The notes: generated by a model not told the origin, from the sequence alone. A stretch of 7,679 bases of DNA from Spirochaetaceae bacterium (GCA_031278935.1 JAITJK010000183.1:1-7679); one strand, 5' to 3'; shown: positions 1 through 5,520, counted from the first letter of the stretch. Program-made: numbers and translations.

Positions 1-71
1 CCTATCCCTATCCTGTGTACGCTACGTGTATGACTGGAAATACTACTACTTCCATCGTCCGAATCGGACAT
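1..71 (-). CDS. 5' end of an unrecognised gene, running off the left edge
   Basis: Only the first 23 codons are present, starting MSDSDDGSSSISSH and continuing to the window edge without a stop. The start is well supported. A Shine-Dalgarno AAGGAGG (79-85) sits 7 nt before the ATG at 69-71, and a promoter-like pair (151-179) lies further upstream on the same strand. The N-terminus is rich in Ser and Asp, polar, and has no signal peptide or membrane segment in the visible part, so a cytoplasmic protein with a flexible N-terminus is likely. No family can be named from 23 residues. A competing + frame (2-73, ending YYYFHRPNRT) is open here but begins outside the window and has no independent support. 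Confidence 0.6.
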   Translation of the reverse strand, partial: MSDSDDGSSSISSHTRSVHRIGI

Positions 72-78
72 AGGGCTT

Positions 79-85
79 CCTCCTT
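79..85 (-). promoter_or_regulatory. Strong Shine-Dalgarno for the left-edge gene
   Basis: On the minus strand this reads AAGGAGG, an almost full match to the 16S anti-SD complement, 7 nt before an ATG. It is the strongest ribosome binding site in the window and the main reason for calling a gene at the left edge. Confidence 0.7.
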
Positions 86-90
86 GGATC

Positions 91-130
91 CTCCGAAAGA
101 CCTTCCGGGTAAGTCGCCTTACCTGCGGAG
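91..130 (-). promoter_or_regulatory. Stem-loop in the 5' leader of the left-edge gene
   Basis: A perfect 6-bp stem, GGTAAG (108-113) with CTTACC (118-123) around a 4-nt loop, is enclosed by CTCCG (91-95) complementary to CGGAG (126-130). It lies between the predicted transcription start near 144 and the Shine-Dalgarno at 79-85. There is no T-run on either strand, so it is not an intrinsic terminator. It could be a leader structure affecting translation or stability. I recognise no known riboswitch class. Confidence 0.4.
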
Positions 131-150
131 TCCTCAAAGGTTTGTGGTCT

Positions 151-179
151 AGTATAGAAAATGGGTAAAAATAAAACAA
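151..179 (-). promoter_or_regulatory. Probable sigma70-type promoter of the left-edge gene
   Basis: On the minus strand, -35 TTGTTT (174-179, 3 of 6 matches) and -10 TATACT (151-156, 5 of 6) are separated by exactly 17 nt of AT-rich DNA. Transcription would start near 144, giving a leader of about 73 nt before the ATG at 71. The spacing and the downstream strong Shine-Dalgarno support it. The -35 is weak. Confidence 0.45.
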
Positions 180-188
180 GCGCCTACC

Positions 189-389
189 CTAGAACCGAGC
201 CCTTATCTTCGCCGGGGGGACGAATCCACCATTATGGAGGAGTTTGGCAAGGCGAAATAGGATTTTCCAAATAATTTCTGGAATTGCTTCACGGAATACC
301 CGATGACCGTCTGCGGCACTGAGTTCCTGCATGACGTCTTGTTCGGCAGAAGTAAATGACATTGCCCTGGGTTCCCTATAGGTTTCCAT
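189..389 (-). CDS. Doubtful small ORF, 66 aa, in the gap before the transglutaminase-like gene
   Basis: This ORF does not overlap a stronger gene except for the upstream sequence of the gene at 416. It could start at the ATG at 389 or at the internal ATG at 362. The product would be a mixed polar/hydrophobic peptide containing REAIPEIIWKILFRLAKLL, a likely amphipathic helix, and ending in a basic tail. No family is recognised. Neither start has a convincing Shine-Dalgarno: AGGG lies 11 nt before the 362 start and nothing lies before 389. It may be a real small protein, a decayed gene fragment, or chance. The rest of 72-415 holds the leader and promoter of the left-edge gene and nothing else I can support. 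Confidence 0.2.
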   Translation of the reverse strand: METYREPRAMSFTSAEQDVMQELSAADGHRVFREAIPEIIWKILFRLAKLLHNGGFVPPAKIRARF

Positions 390-415
390 GGCAGATAGTC
401 GAGACTTATATTATC

Positions 416-1594
416 ATGGTTTGCAAAAATAATTCCCTAAAGAGGTCCCTGGGGGTGGGCCTTTTCTTGCTGGTTTTCCCGGTCTGGATGGCGGCTTCGC
501 CCGTGGCGTCTCCGACCTGGGGATTTCAGCTTGATCCCCCCGAAGGCTACGAGCTCGTAGGCGGCGACGGTAAAGACCGCTTCTCCTTCCGGTTTGAGGA
601 AGAAGACGCCCAGCTGGATGTGGTGGTCTATGCGGGCAGCCTCAAGGCCGATGGTTTCCGTTCCAAGAATCCCTACCCTTCGGTTACGGCCTTGGCCGAG
701 GATGTTCAGCGCAGGCTGAAAAGCGAGGGCGCTATTAAGCCCTTTACCTATCGAGGGAAAGCTGCAGTCCTCATGGAATTGCGTTTTTCCGGGTACCAAG
801 GTTGGGCTTTGGGCGTGGAGCTAGAAGCGCCTGGAGGGACGGAAGAACGGCCCCTGCTCATGGCCTTGGCTTATGGGCGGCAGGATCAGGAAGACCTGCA
901 TTTTTCCGCCTTAGATTCCCTCGCGTCCAGCCCCCAGGAATGGCGGACCCCTGGCCCCATTACGGAGTACCACTATCCCCGTGGCGTGGCGCGACCCTTT
1001 CCCTTGGCGGGCCTTGCGACGGAGGCCCTATTCAACGAGCATGACGCCCCAGCGGCCCAGGCCGTAGTGGACCGGGAATTTCGGGTCCTCCGGGCTTACG
1101 AGGATTCCCCAGAATGGCGAGAGGCTTGGATCCGGTTTTACCGGGCCATTTACCGGGATGCCTTTGAGCGGCTGGCCCATGCGGCTTTTATGCTGGAACG
1201 GGTATGGAACATCCCGGAATTGGCGGACCGGGACCTGGCAGAGAAGGCCCTGCAGTGGGTACAGTCCTTCACGTATGAACGGAACCTCCTGGGCAGTGAT
1301 TTCGTGAACCTGGTCAGCGCGGCGGTGGAGGGTAGGGGAGATTGCGACAGCCGGGCTTTGCTCTGGGCTATCATCCTAGAGCAGGCCAATATTCCTGCAG
1401 CAATCATGGTTTCTCCCCGGTATAGCCACGCCATGGGTCTTGCGGACCTCCCTGGAGCGGGCGCACGATTTACCCTGGCGGGTGTCTCTTGGCTGGTGGC
1501 GGAAACCACTAGCGCCGTGCCTCTGGGCCGGATCGCCGCACCGATGAGCGAGACCCGGTATTGGCTGGGGGTTAGCCTAGACCACTTACCGTAA
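416..1594 (+). CDS. Exported transglutaminase-like (papain-fold) protein, 392 aa
   Basis: The chosen ATG gives a classic export signal: basic MVCKNNSLKRS, then hydrophobic LGVGLFLLVFPVWMAA, then small residues suitable for signal peptidase. An in-frame ATG at 356 would put 20 unfitting residues before the signal, so it was not used. Residues about 35-185 form a domain I cannot name. Residues about 215-300 look helical. The C-terminal core carries the transglutaminase-like triad: Cys310 in GRGDCDSRALLW, His338 in RYSHAMG, and Glu363 in WLVAETT. In this superfamily that arrangement supports thiol peptidase, transglutaminase or related chemistry. I infer action in the periplasm or cell envelope; the substrate is unknown. 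The Shine-Dalgarno is weak (GAGA, 11 nt upstream). TATATT/TATTAT directly precedes the ATG, so a very short or absent leader is possible. The gene converges on the metallopeptidase gene with a 22-bp gap. Confidence 0.85.
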   Translation: MVCKNNSLKRSLGVGLFLLVFPVWMAASPVASPTWGFQLDPPEGYELVGGDGKDRFSFRFEEEDAQLDVVVYAGSLKADGFRSKNPYPSVTALAEDVQRRLKSEGAIKPFTYRGKAAVLMELRFSGYQGWALGVELEAPGGTEERPLLMALAYGRQDQEDLHFSALDSLASSPQEWRTPGPITEYHYPRGVARPFPLAGLATEALFNEHDAPAAQAVVDREFRVLRAYEDSPEWREAWIRFYRAIYRDAFERLAHAAFMLERVWNIPELADRDLAEKALQWVQSFTYERNLLGSDFVNLVSAAVEGRGDCDSRALLWAIILEQANIPAAIMVSPRYSHAMGLADLPGAGARFTLAGVSWLVAETTSAVPLGRIAAPMSETRYWLGVSLDHLP

Positions 1595-1658
1595 CCTGCC
1601 TGCGGGTGTAGGGCCTCTATTGCTCACCCCCCAGCCCACTACGCCCCCTCGGCAGGTT
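1593..1658. terminator. Inverted repeat at a convergent gene junction, possible bidirectional transcript end
   Basis: AACCTGCC (1593-1600) is perfectly complementary to GGCAGGTT (1651-1658), enclosing an inner pair GGGTG (1604-1608) and CACCC (1625-1629). It begins at the stop codon of the + gene and covers the 3' end of the minus gene, as expected for a shared transcript end. There is no T-run on either strand, so it is not a textbook intrinsic terminator. The central part is also repeat copy 1. Confidence 0.35.
1595..1645. repeat. Intergenic repeat, copy 1 (over the 3' end of the metallopeptidase gene)
   Basis: Bases 1595-1628 match 2070-2103 at 27 of 34 positions without gaps, by hand count. 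The shared stretch begins CCTGCCTGCGG here and CCCGCCTGCGG there. The similarity continues with CAGCCC followed by ACTACGCC (1638-1645), matching CAGCCC and GCTACGCC in copy 2. The stop codon and last residues of the metallopeptidase ORF lie inside it, so that C-terminal tail may derive from the repeat. Confidence 0.55.
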
Positions 1659-2036
1659 GCCTAGGCGGTCGGATCCGGCTTCAGGATACCGGCGGTAGTA
1701 CCACTGCACCCGCCGGGCGTGAGACCATGATTGGTGCATAAGCCGGTCCCAGAGGTTGTTCCCCACCGCCGAGGGCAGACCGATGAGCAGGAGATAGAGC
1801 GGCCCCGTGGCCAAGGATTGGAAGCTATGCCCCCGTTCATGACACAGGGTTTCATCGGTGCAGCGATCGCCCATGAAGATATACCGGCCTAGGGATACAC
1901 CGCTGTAGGAATCCTTGATACGGCAAATGATATTCCCCGGCGGGCTAGGGTCTTCTTGGACGCTTACCAGTTTCCCCCGGGCCTTGAGCCAACTCCATAA
2001 GGCCAAAGCCAAGAGATGCTGCGGCAACTGCCACAC
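1617..2036 (-). CDS. Small HExxH/ExxxD zinc-metallopeptidase-like membrane protein, 139 aa
   Basis: Numbering runs from the GTG at 2036. His66-Glu67-x-x-His70 lies in LCHERGHSFQS, an HExxH zinc site. Glu119-x-x-x-Asp123 (PEAGSD) resembles the ExxxD third-ligand motif of thermolysin-like gluzincins. Between them is a hydrophobic stretch, GPLYLLLIGLPSAVGNNLW, and the N-terminus WQLPQHLLALALWSWLK is also hydrophobic, so membrane association is likely. It resembles small uncharacterised proteins, known to me from Bacteroides-like bacteria, with HEYGHTIQS, GPLYLL.IG.PS and E.WAD.LGG. The ORF is open from a TTG at 2132, but that start has no Shine-Dalgarno, overlaps the upstream gene by 17 nt and would encode repeat-derived sequence. 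The GTG at 2036 has AGGGG 8 nt upstream and begins where the family usually begins. It follows the DUF4116-like gene by 79 nt and is probably co-transcribed. Proteolytic activity is inferred only. Confidence 0.75.
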   Translation of the reverse strand: MWQLPQHLLALALWSWLKARGKLVSVQEDPSPPGNIICRIKDSYSGVSLGRYIFMGDRCTDETLCHERGHSFQSLATGPLYLLLIGLPSAVGNNLWDRLMHQSWSHARRVQWYYRRYPEAGSDRLGNLPRGRSGLGGEQ

Positions 2037-2069
2037 CCACCTGACCCCTACCGCCACCGGTGGGGAAAG

Positions 2070-2122
2070 CCCGCCTGCGGATGTACGGCCCCTATCCCGC
2101 ACCAGGCAGCCCGCGCTACGCC
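2070..2122. repeat. Intergenic repeat, copy 2 (between the repeat-protein and metallopeptidase genes)
   Basis: This is the copy closest to copy 1 (27 of 34 over 2070-2103, plus the shared CAGCCC and CTACGCC boxes). It can fold: TGCGG (2076-2080) pairs with CCGCA (2097-2101), extended by GCC and GGC across a small bulge. The stop codon of the DUF4116-like gene (2116-2118) lies within its CTACG box. With copy 1 it flanks the metallopeptidase gene as a direct repeat 475 bp apart. Confidence 0.55.
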
Positions 2123-3915
2123 TCAGGGACAAGGGGTGGCGTCAGGCCGGCGACTTTTTTGATTTGCATTTTTAGGGGCTTGGGAACGTATTTAAGAACA
2201 TCCCGGGCGTCATTGGGGGCTTGCTTCACCGCCAAGAGACACAATTCGGTGGTCCGCAGCGTTTTCGGCACGTACTGAAGCGCCCGGCCGTTATTTTCCA
2301 CCGCAATACGGCACAGCTCTTCGGTGCGTAGGACTTCCGGCACATATTCCAAGGCCAGGCCAAGGTGTGCGTCGTCTTCCGGCACATGCTTAACCGCCAA
2401 ATGGCACAGTTCCGCCGTCCGCAGGGCTTCAGGCACAAAACGCAGGGCTTCGCCGTTATTCTCTACCGCCAAGCGGCATAACTCAGGGGTCCGCAGGACT
2501 CTGGGCACGTACTGCAGAGCCACACCCTCATTCTCTATGGCGATGCGGCAGAGTTTAGCCGTCCGCAGCTCTTCAGGCACGTATTTAAGGGCCCCGCCGC
2601 TTTTCTCCACCGCCAGGCGGCAGAGTTTAACCGTCCGCAGCTCTTCGGGCACATACTCTAAAGCCCCGTAATAATCATTCACCGCCAGATAGCATAACTC
2701 AGGAATCCGCACGGCCCGGGGCACGTATTTAAGGGCCTCGCCGTTTTTCTCCACCGCCAGGCGGCACAGCTCCTCGGTGCGTAACGCTTCCTGTATGTAC
2801 TTAAGGGCCCGTCCATTATTCTCCACCGCCAGGCGCCGCAGTTCCATGGTCCGCACTTCCAGGGGCACGTACCAAAACATCAAGCCGTTTTTCTCCACCG
2901 CCAGGCGGCACAGCTCCTCGGTCCTTAGGGCTTCGGGCACGTATTCCAGAGCATAGCCGTCATTCTCCACGGCGATACGGCATAGTTCAGGCGTCCGTAG
3001 AGCTTCGGGCACATACTCAAGGGCAACACCGTTATTCTCTACGGCGATACGATACAAGTCTGCGGCCCAGGGTTCTTTGGGCACATAGGAAAGGGCCTCC
3101 CCGGTCTTTTCCACGGCCATGCGACACAATTCCTCGGTTCGCAGCTCTTCAGGCACATAGCCCAAGAGCCAGCCGTTACCTTTCATGGCCATCTGGCACA
3201 ATTCCGCCGTCCGTAAGTGCTTAGGCACATATCCTAAGGCCCAGCTATTTTTCTTCACGGCGATACGACACAGTTCCTCGGTTCGTAGCGCTTCAGGCAC
3301 ATATTCAAGCGCCCGGTAGTTACGCTCCACGGCCAGACGGCACAATTCCAGGCTTACATATTTTGCCGGAATGTTTTTGAGCTTATGGGCGTCTTTTTTT
3401 ATCATTTCCAAATACTGCGTGGTTTTATCCTCCGTATGTTTAGATCCCCGGTCTTTGATCCAGCTGTGCAGGCGTTTTTCAATCTCTCGTTTAAAACAGG
3501 TATTTCGGGCAGTTAGGGCATTGCGTACTTCCCGTTTCTTGGGGTTGCCGAATTCACTCCAAGAGAACTGCCACTGTTCTTCCGCATGAACAAAGCCGTC
3601 TTCAATGACGTAATACCCGCAGATTTCAGTTTCATGCTCCGCGTCATGGGCTTTAAGGGTCAGGAAAAAGGAAAGGGAGGTAAAATCTTCTTTAATAAGC
3701 TGTTGCAAAAGCTCCCCTGGGGGAACGGAACTGTTTACTGCGGCGAAGTGCAGGTATTCAGGATCAAATATTTCCACCACCCCCTTGTCCTTAGTCATCA
3801 TTTTTTTGAGTTCATCTTCTCGCTTAGCCACTGCCTCATGGAACCGGTGGATTTCCGCCTCATTCCCTTTGGGATAAACGGAAAGTTCATACGAATAACT
3901 ATGCATATCTTTCAT
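2116..3915 (-). CDS. Tandem DUF4116-like repeat protein, 599 aa, with an unrecognised N-terminal domain
   Basis: The ATG at 3915 has AAGGA 6 nt upstream; a second in-frame ATG at 3906 is less well placed. There is no signal peptide, so the protein is probably cytoplasmic. Residues 1-130 form a mixed domain I do not recognise, beginning YSYELSVYPKGNEAE and rich in aromatic and acidic residues near GYYVIEDGFVHAEEQWQF. A charged helical linker covers about 131-188. From residue 190 to about 583 run sixteen tandem units of 24 residues, with consensus ELCRLAVEKNGEALKYVPEALRTE. This matches the DUF4116 pattern and should form a helical-pair solenoid suited to protein binding. Units 14 and 16 are longer. 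Cys at the third position is kept in 14 of 16 units. The partner and function are unknown. The gene has its own likely promoter at 4055-4083 and probably drives the downstream metallopeptidase gene. The last residues overlap repeat copy 2. Confidence 0.85.
   Translation of the reverse strand: MKDMHSYSYELSVYPKGNEAEIHRFHEAVAKREDELKKMMTKDKGVVEIFDPEYLHFAAVNSSVPPGELLQQLIKEDFTSLSFFLTLKAHDAEHETEICGYYVIEDGFVHAEEQWQFSWSEFGNPKKREVRNALTARNTCFKREIEKRLHSWIKDRGSKHTEDKTTQYLEMIKKDAHKLKNIPAKYVSLELCRLAVERNYRALEYVPEALRTEELCRIAVKKNSWALGYVPKHLRTAELCQMAMKGNGWLLGYVPEELRTEELCRMAVEKTGEALSYVPKEPWAADLYRIAVENNGVALEYVPEALRTPELCRIAVENDGYALEYVPEALRTEELCRLAVEKNGLMFWYVPLEVRTMELRRLAVENNGRALKYIQEALRTEELCRLAVEKNGEALKYVPRAVRIPELCYLAVNDYYGALEYVPEELRTVKLCRLAVEKSGGALKYVPEELRTAKLCRIAIENEGVALQYVPRVLRTPELCRLAVENNGEALRFVPEALRTAELCHLAVKHVPEDDAHLGLALEYVPEVLRTEELCRIAVENNGRALQYVPKTLRTTELCLLAVKQAPNDARDVLKYVPKPLKMQIKKVAGLTPPLVPEA
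2167..3348 (-). repeat. Sixteen tandem 72-bp coding repeats
   Basis: Units of 24 codons repeat head to tail over about 1.2 kb inside the 599-aa gene. Units 1-13 and 15 are all 24 residues. Unit 14 has 31 residues (insert around KHVPEDDAHLGL), and unit 16 carries a related insert (KQAPNDARDV) before the array degrades into the C-terminus. Unit 5 has Tyr and unit 8 Arg in place of the conserved Cys. Regular length with drifting sequence suggests growth by unequal recombination followed by selection on the protein. Confidence 0.9.
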
Positions 3916-3972
3916 ACTGCATCCTTGATTAAAAGTACCCTAAACCGCTGGTTTCGCCCTCGTACCGGGAAT

Positions 3973-4037
3973 CCCTCCCGCAGGAGGGGAGAGCGCTTCC
4001 AAAAACCGCAGCCTATGGCCCAGCGGCGACCTCTCCC
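3973..4037 (-). promoter_or_regulatory. Structured 5' leader of the DUF4116-like gene
   Basis: The leader between the predicted start near 4048 and the ATG at 3915 contains a perfect stem CCCTCC (3973-3978) with GGAGGG (3983-3988) around loop CGCA. GGGAGAG (3987-3993) is also complementary to CTCTCCC (4031-4037). The two stems share only 3987-3988, so they could stack or compete. No T-run follows. I recognise no riboswitch family. Apart from this leader, the promoter and repeat copy 3, I see nothing in 3916-4158. Confidence 0.35.
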
Positions 4038-4054
4038 TACAGAGATACTCACTA

Positions 4055-4083
4055 AATATAAGAAAAAGGCTCCAAAGGTTCAA
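4055..4083 (-). promoter_or_regulatory. Probable promoter of the DUF4116-like gene
   Basis: On the minus strand, -35 TTGAAC (4078-4083, 4 of 6) and -10 TATATT (4055-4060, 5 of 6) are separated by exactly 17 nt. Transcription would start near 4048 and yield a leader of about 130 nt. It lies between the UPF0210 stop and the DUF4116-like start, so the latter gene need not depend on read-through from upstream. Confidence 0.55.
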
Positions 4084-4114
4084 GTCGAAGGGCTTATATC
4101 CACGGGCAGGCGCC

Positions 4115-4148
4115 CTACGTTCCTGTATCCCCGCACCTCGATACGTCC
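4115..4148. repeat. Intergenic repeat, diverged copy 3 (after the UPF0210 gene)
   Basis: This copy shares the core with copy 2: a CTACG-like start, then TATCCCCGCACC here against CTATCCCGCACC there, then ATACGTCC where copies 1 and 2 have CTACGCC. It begins 11 bp past the UPF0210 stop codon in the minus direction. It is more diverged than copies 1 and 2, and the 5' half (CCYGCCTGCGG) is not clearly kept, so its membership is tentative. Confidence 0.35.
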
Positions 4149-4158
4149 ACCCCAAGAC

Positions 4159-5520
4159 TTAGTTGCGAAAGCTGTGGATGGGGGGGGGGATTCGGCCGCC
4201 ACGGGCAATAAAGGCGTCGCTTTGCACCGGGTTTACCGCCATGATAGGGGCCCCTCCCAAGAGACCGCCGAATTCGGCCCACTGACCGGCTTGTTTACCC
4301 GGCACAGGGATGACCCGTACTGCGGTGGTCTTGTGGTTCACCATGCCGATAGCCATTTCGTCGGCAATAATGGCCGCAATGGTGACTGCAGAAGTGTCCC
4401 CCGGAAGAGGGATCATGTCCAAACCCACGGAACAGACGCAGGTCATGGCTTCCAGTTTATCTAGACTCAGGGACCCCGTCCGGACTGCAGCGATCATGCC
4501 CTCGTCTTCGGACACGGGGATAAAAGCCCCCGAAAAGCCCCCCACATGAGTAGAGGCCATAACCCCGCCTTTCTTGACCATGTCCGTAAGCAGGGCTAGG
4601 GCCGCCGTAGTACCGTGGGCGCCTGTGGAGCCAAGGCCCATGGTCTCCAGAATCCGGGCCACGGAATCCCCCACCGCCGGGGTCGGGGCCAGGGACAAAT
4701 CCAAAATGCCAAAGGGAACCCCCAACCGCCGGGCCGCTTCCATGCCCACTAATTGACCCATCCGAGTGATTTTGAAGGCGGCTTTTTTAATGAGCTCCGC
4801 AAGTTCGTCGAAACTAGCCCCCTCATGGGCTTCTAAGGCCGCTTTGATCACCCCAGGCCCTGAAACGCCCACATTAAGACAGGTTTCCCCTTCCCCAGGA
4901 CCGTGAAAGGCCCCAGCCATGAAGGGATTGTCCTCCGGGGCATTACAAAACACTACAAGCTTGGCGCAACCTAGACCGTTGTGGGAAGCGGTCAGCTCCG
5001 CAGTTTCCCTCACCACTTCTCCCATCCGCCGGACTGCGTCCATGTTGATGCCGCTTGAGGTACTGGCCACATTGACCGAGGCGCAGACCCGGTCTGTACG
5101 GGCCAAGGCGCGAGGGATGGAATCAATCAAGCGACGGTCTCCCAAGGAAAAGCCCTTCTGCACCAGGGCGGAAAAGCCTCCCACAAAATCTATGGCCAAT
5201 TCCTTGGCCACCTCGTCCAGTACCTGGGCATAGGGGGTGTAGTCCGTATCATCCGCAGCTGCGGCCACTAGGGCCAAGGGGCTTATGGAAAGGCGTTTAT
5301 TAATGATGGGGATGCCGTATTCGATTTCCAAGGCCCGGGCGGTACTTACCAAGGGACCGGCGACCCGAAGCAGCTTTTCCCGGATTCTCCTTCGGGTTTC
5401 CCCTCCTGACGCGGCGGCGCAGTCCAGGAGGGATACCCCCAAGGTGATGGCCCGGATATCCAAGTTAAAGCGGAGGAACATATCCACCGTTTCGGTGATC
5501 TCAAAAGGCGTAAATAGCAT
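4159..5520 (-). CDS. UPF0210 / DUF711 (PFL-like family) protein, 453 aa
   Basis: The protein matches this family along its whole length (usual size about 445-455 aa). Recognisable segments in order: LDIRAITLGVSLLDC (20-34), GIPIINKRLSISP (69-81), DFVGGFSALVQKG (111-123), DNPFMAGAFHGPGEGE (197-212), NVGVSGPGV (216-224), FKITRMGQLVG (249-259), DLSLAPTPAVGDSVA (274-288), GGFSGAFIPVSEDEGMI (327-343), CSVGLDMIPLPGDT (363-376) and the C-terminal RGGRIPPPIHSF. The family is named for a fold like pyruvate formate-lyase, but I see no glycyl-radical motif and its reaction is not established. It is probably cytosolic. In many bacteria an ACT-domain UPF0237 gene precedes it; here a chemoreceptor does, with a 52-bp gap. 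The ATG at 5520 has no Shine-Dalgarno, yet the family N-terminus fits it. Ten consecutive C residues (coding strand, 4180-4189) occur near the 3' end. Confidence 0.93.
   Translation of the reverse strand: MLFTPFEITETVDMFLRFNLDIRAITLGVSLLDCAAASGGETRRRIREKLLRVAGPLVSTARALEIEYGIPIINKRLSISPLALVAAAADDTDYTPYAQVLDEVAKELAIDFVGGFSALVQKGFSLGDRRLIDSIPRALARTDRVCASVNVASTSSGINMDAVRRMGEVVRETAELTASHNGLGCAKLVVFCNAPEDNPFMAGAFHGPGEGETCLNVGVSGPGVIKAALEAHEGASFDELAELIKKAAFKITRMGQLVGMEAARRLGVPFGILDLSLAPTPAVGDSVARILETMGLGSTGAHGTTAALALLTDMVKKGGVMASTHVGGFSGAFIPVSEDEGMIAAVRTGSLSLDKLEAMTCVCSVGLDMIPLPGDTSAVTIAAIIADEMAIGMVNHKTTAVRVIPVPGKQAGQWAEFGGLLGGAPIMAVNPVQSDAFIARGGRIPPPIHSFRN
4180..4189 (-). repeat. Homopolymer tract (C10 on the coding strand) in the UPF0210 gene
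   Basis: Ten G on + encode the end of Ile444, Pro445-447 in the C-terminal GGRIPPPIHSF. Family members as I recall have PAP here rather than PPP, so a codon change appears to have created the tract. Slippage would alter only about the last six residues and the stop. Confidence 0.9.

Noticed and set aside
1..28. Possible fourth copy of the intergenic repeat (CCTATCCC, then GCTACG)
   Set aside because: Only two short blocks match, with a different spacing, and the stretch is probably coding for the left-edge gene.
2..73. + strand ORF end (frame ending YYYFHRPNRT, then TAG)
   Set aside because: It is open only because it starts outside the window. The minus strand has a strong Shine-Dalgarno, start codon and promoter over the same bases.
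1589..1662. Integron attC site
   Set aside because: The candidate boxes CCGTAAC and GTTGCCT each match the consensus at only 5 of 7 positions, the outer bases do not pair, and copies 2 and 3 have no AAC/GTT boxes.
2054..2063. Palindrome CCACCGGTGG
   Set aside because: A single 10-bp palindrome in GC-rich DNA just before the metallopeptidase start; not placed with any promoter and likely by chance.
2037..2132. N-terminal extension of the metallopeptidase from a TTG at 2132
   Set aside because: It would encode repeat copy 2, overlaps the upstream gene by 17 nt and has no ribosome binding site. The GTG at 2036 fits the family start.
2167..3348. CRISPR array or non-coding satellite
   Set aside because: The 72-bp periodicity is in frame throughout and encodes a DUF4116-like solenoid, with no repeat-spacer alternation.
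4074..4092. tRNA T-arm-like GGTTCAAGTC
   Set aside because: No acceptor stem, D-arm or anticodon arm could be placed around it, and part of it serves as a -35 box.
3940..4155. 71-aa minus ORF between the UPF0210 and DUF4116-like genes
   Set aside because: It covers repeat copy 3, the promoter and the leader hairpins. Its sequence (RGAGIQERRAPARGYKPF) looks like translated repeat and it has no Shine-Dalgarno.
3586..4464. 292-aa + strand ORF
   Set aside because: It lies antisense to the N-terminal part of the DUF4116-like gene, its leader and the end of the UPF0210 gene, all of which have better evidence. Its protein has no coherent domain.
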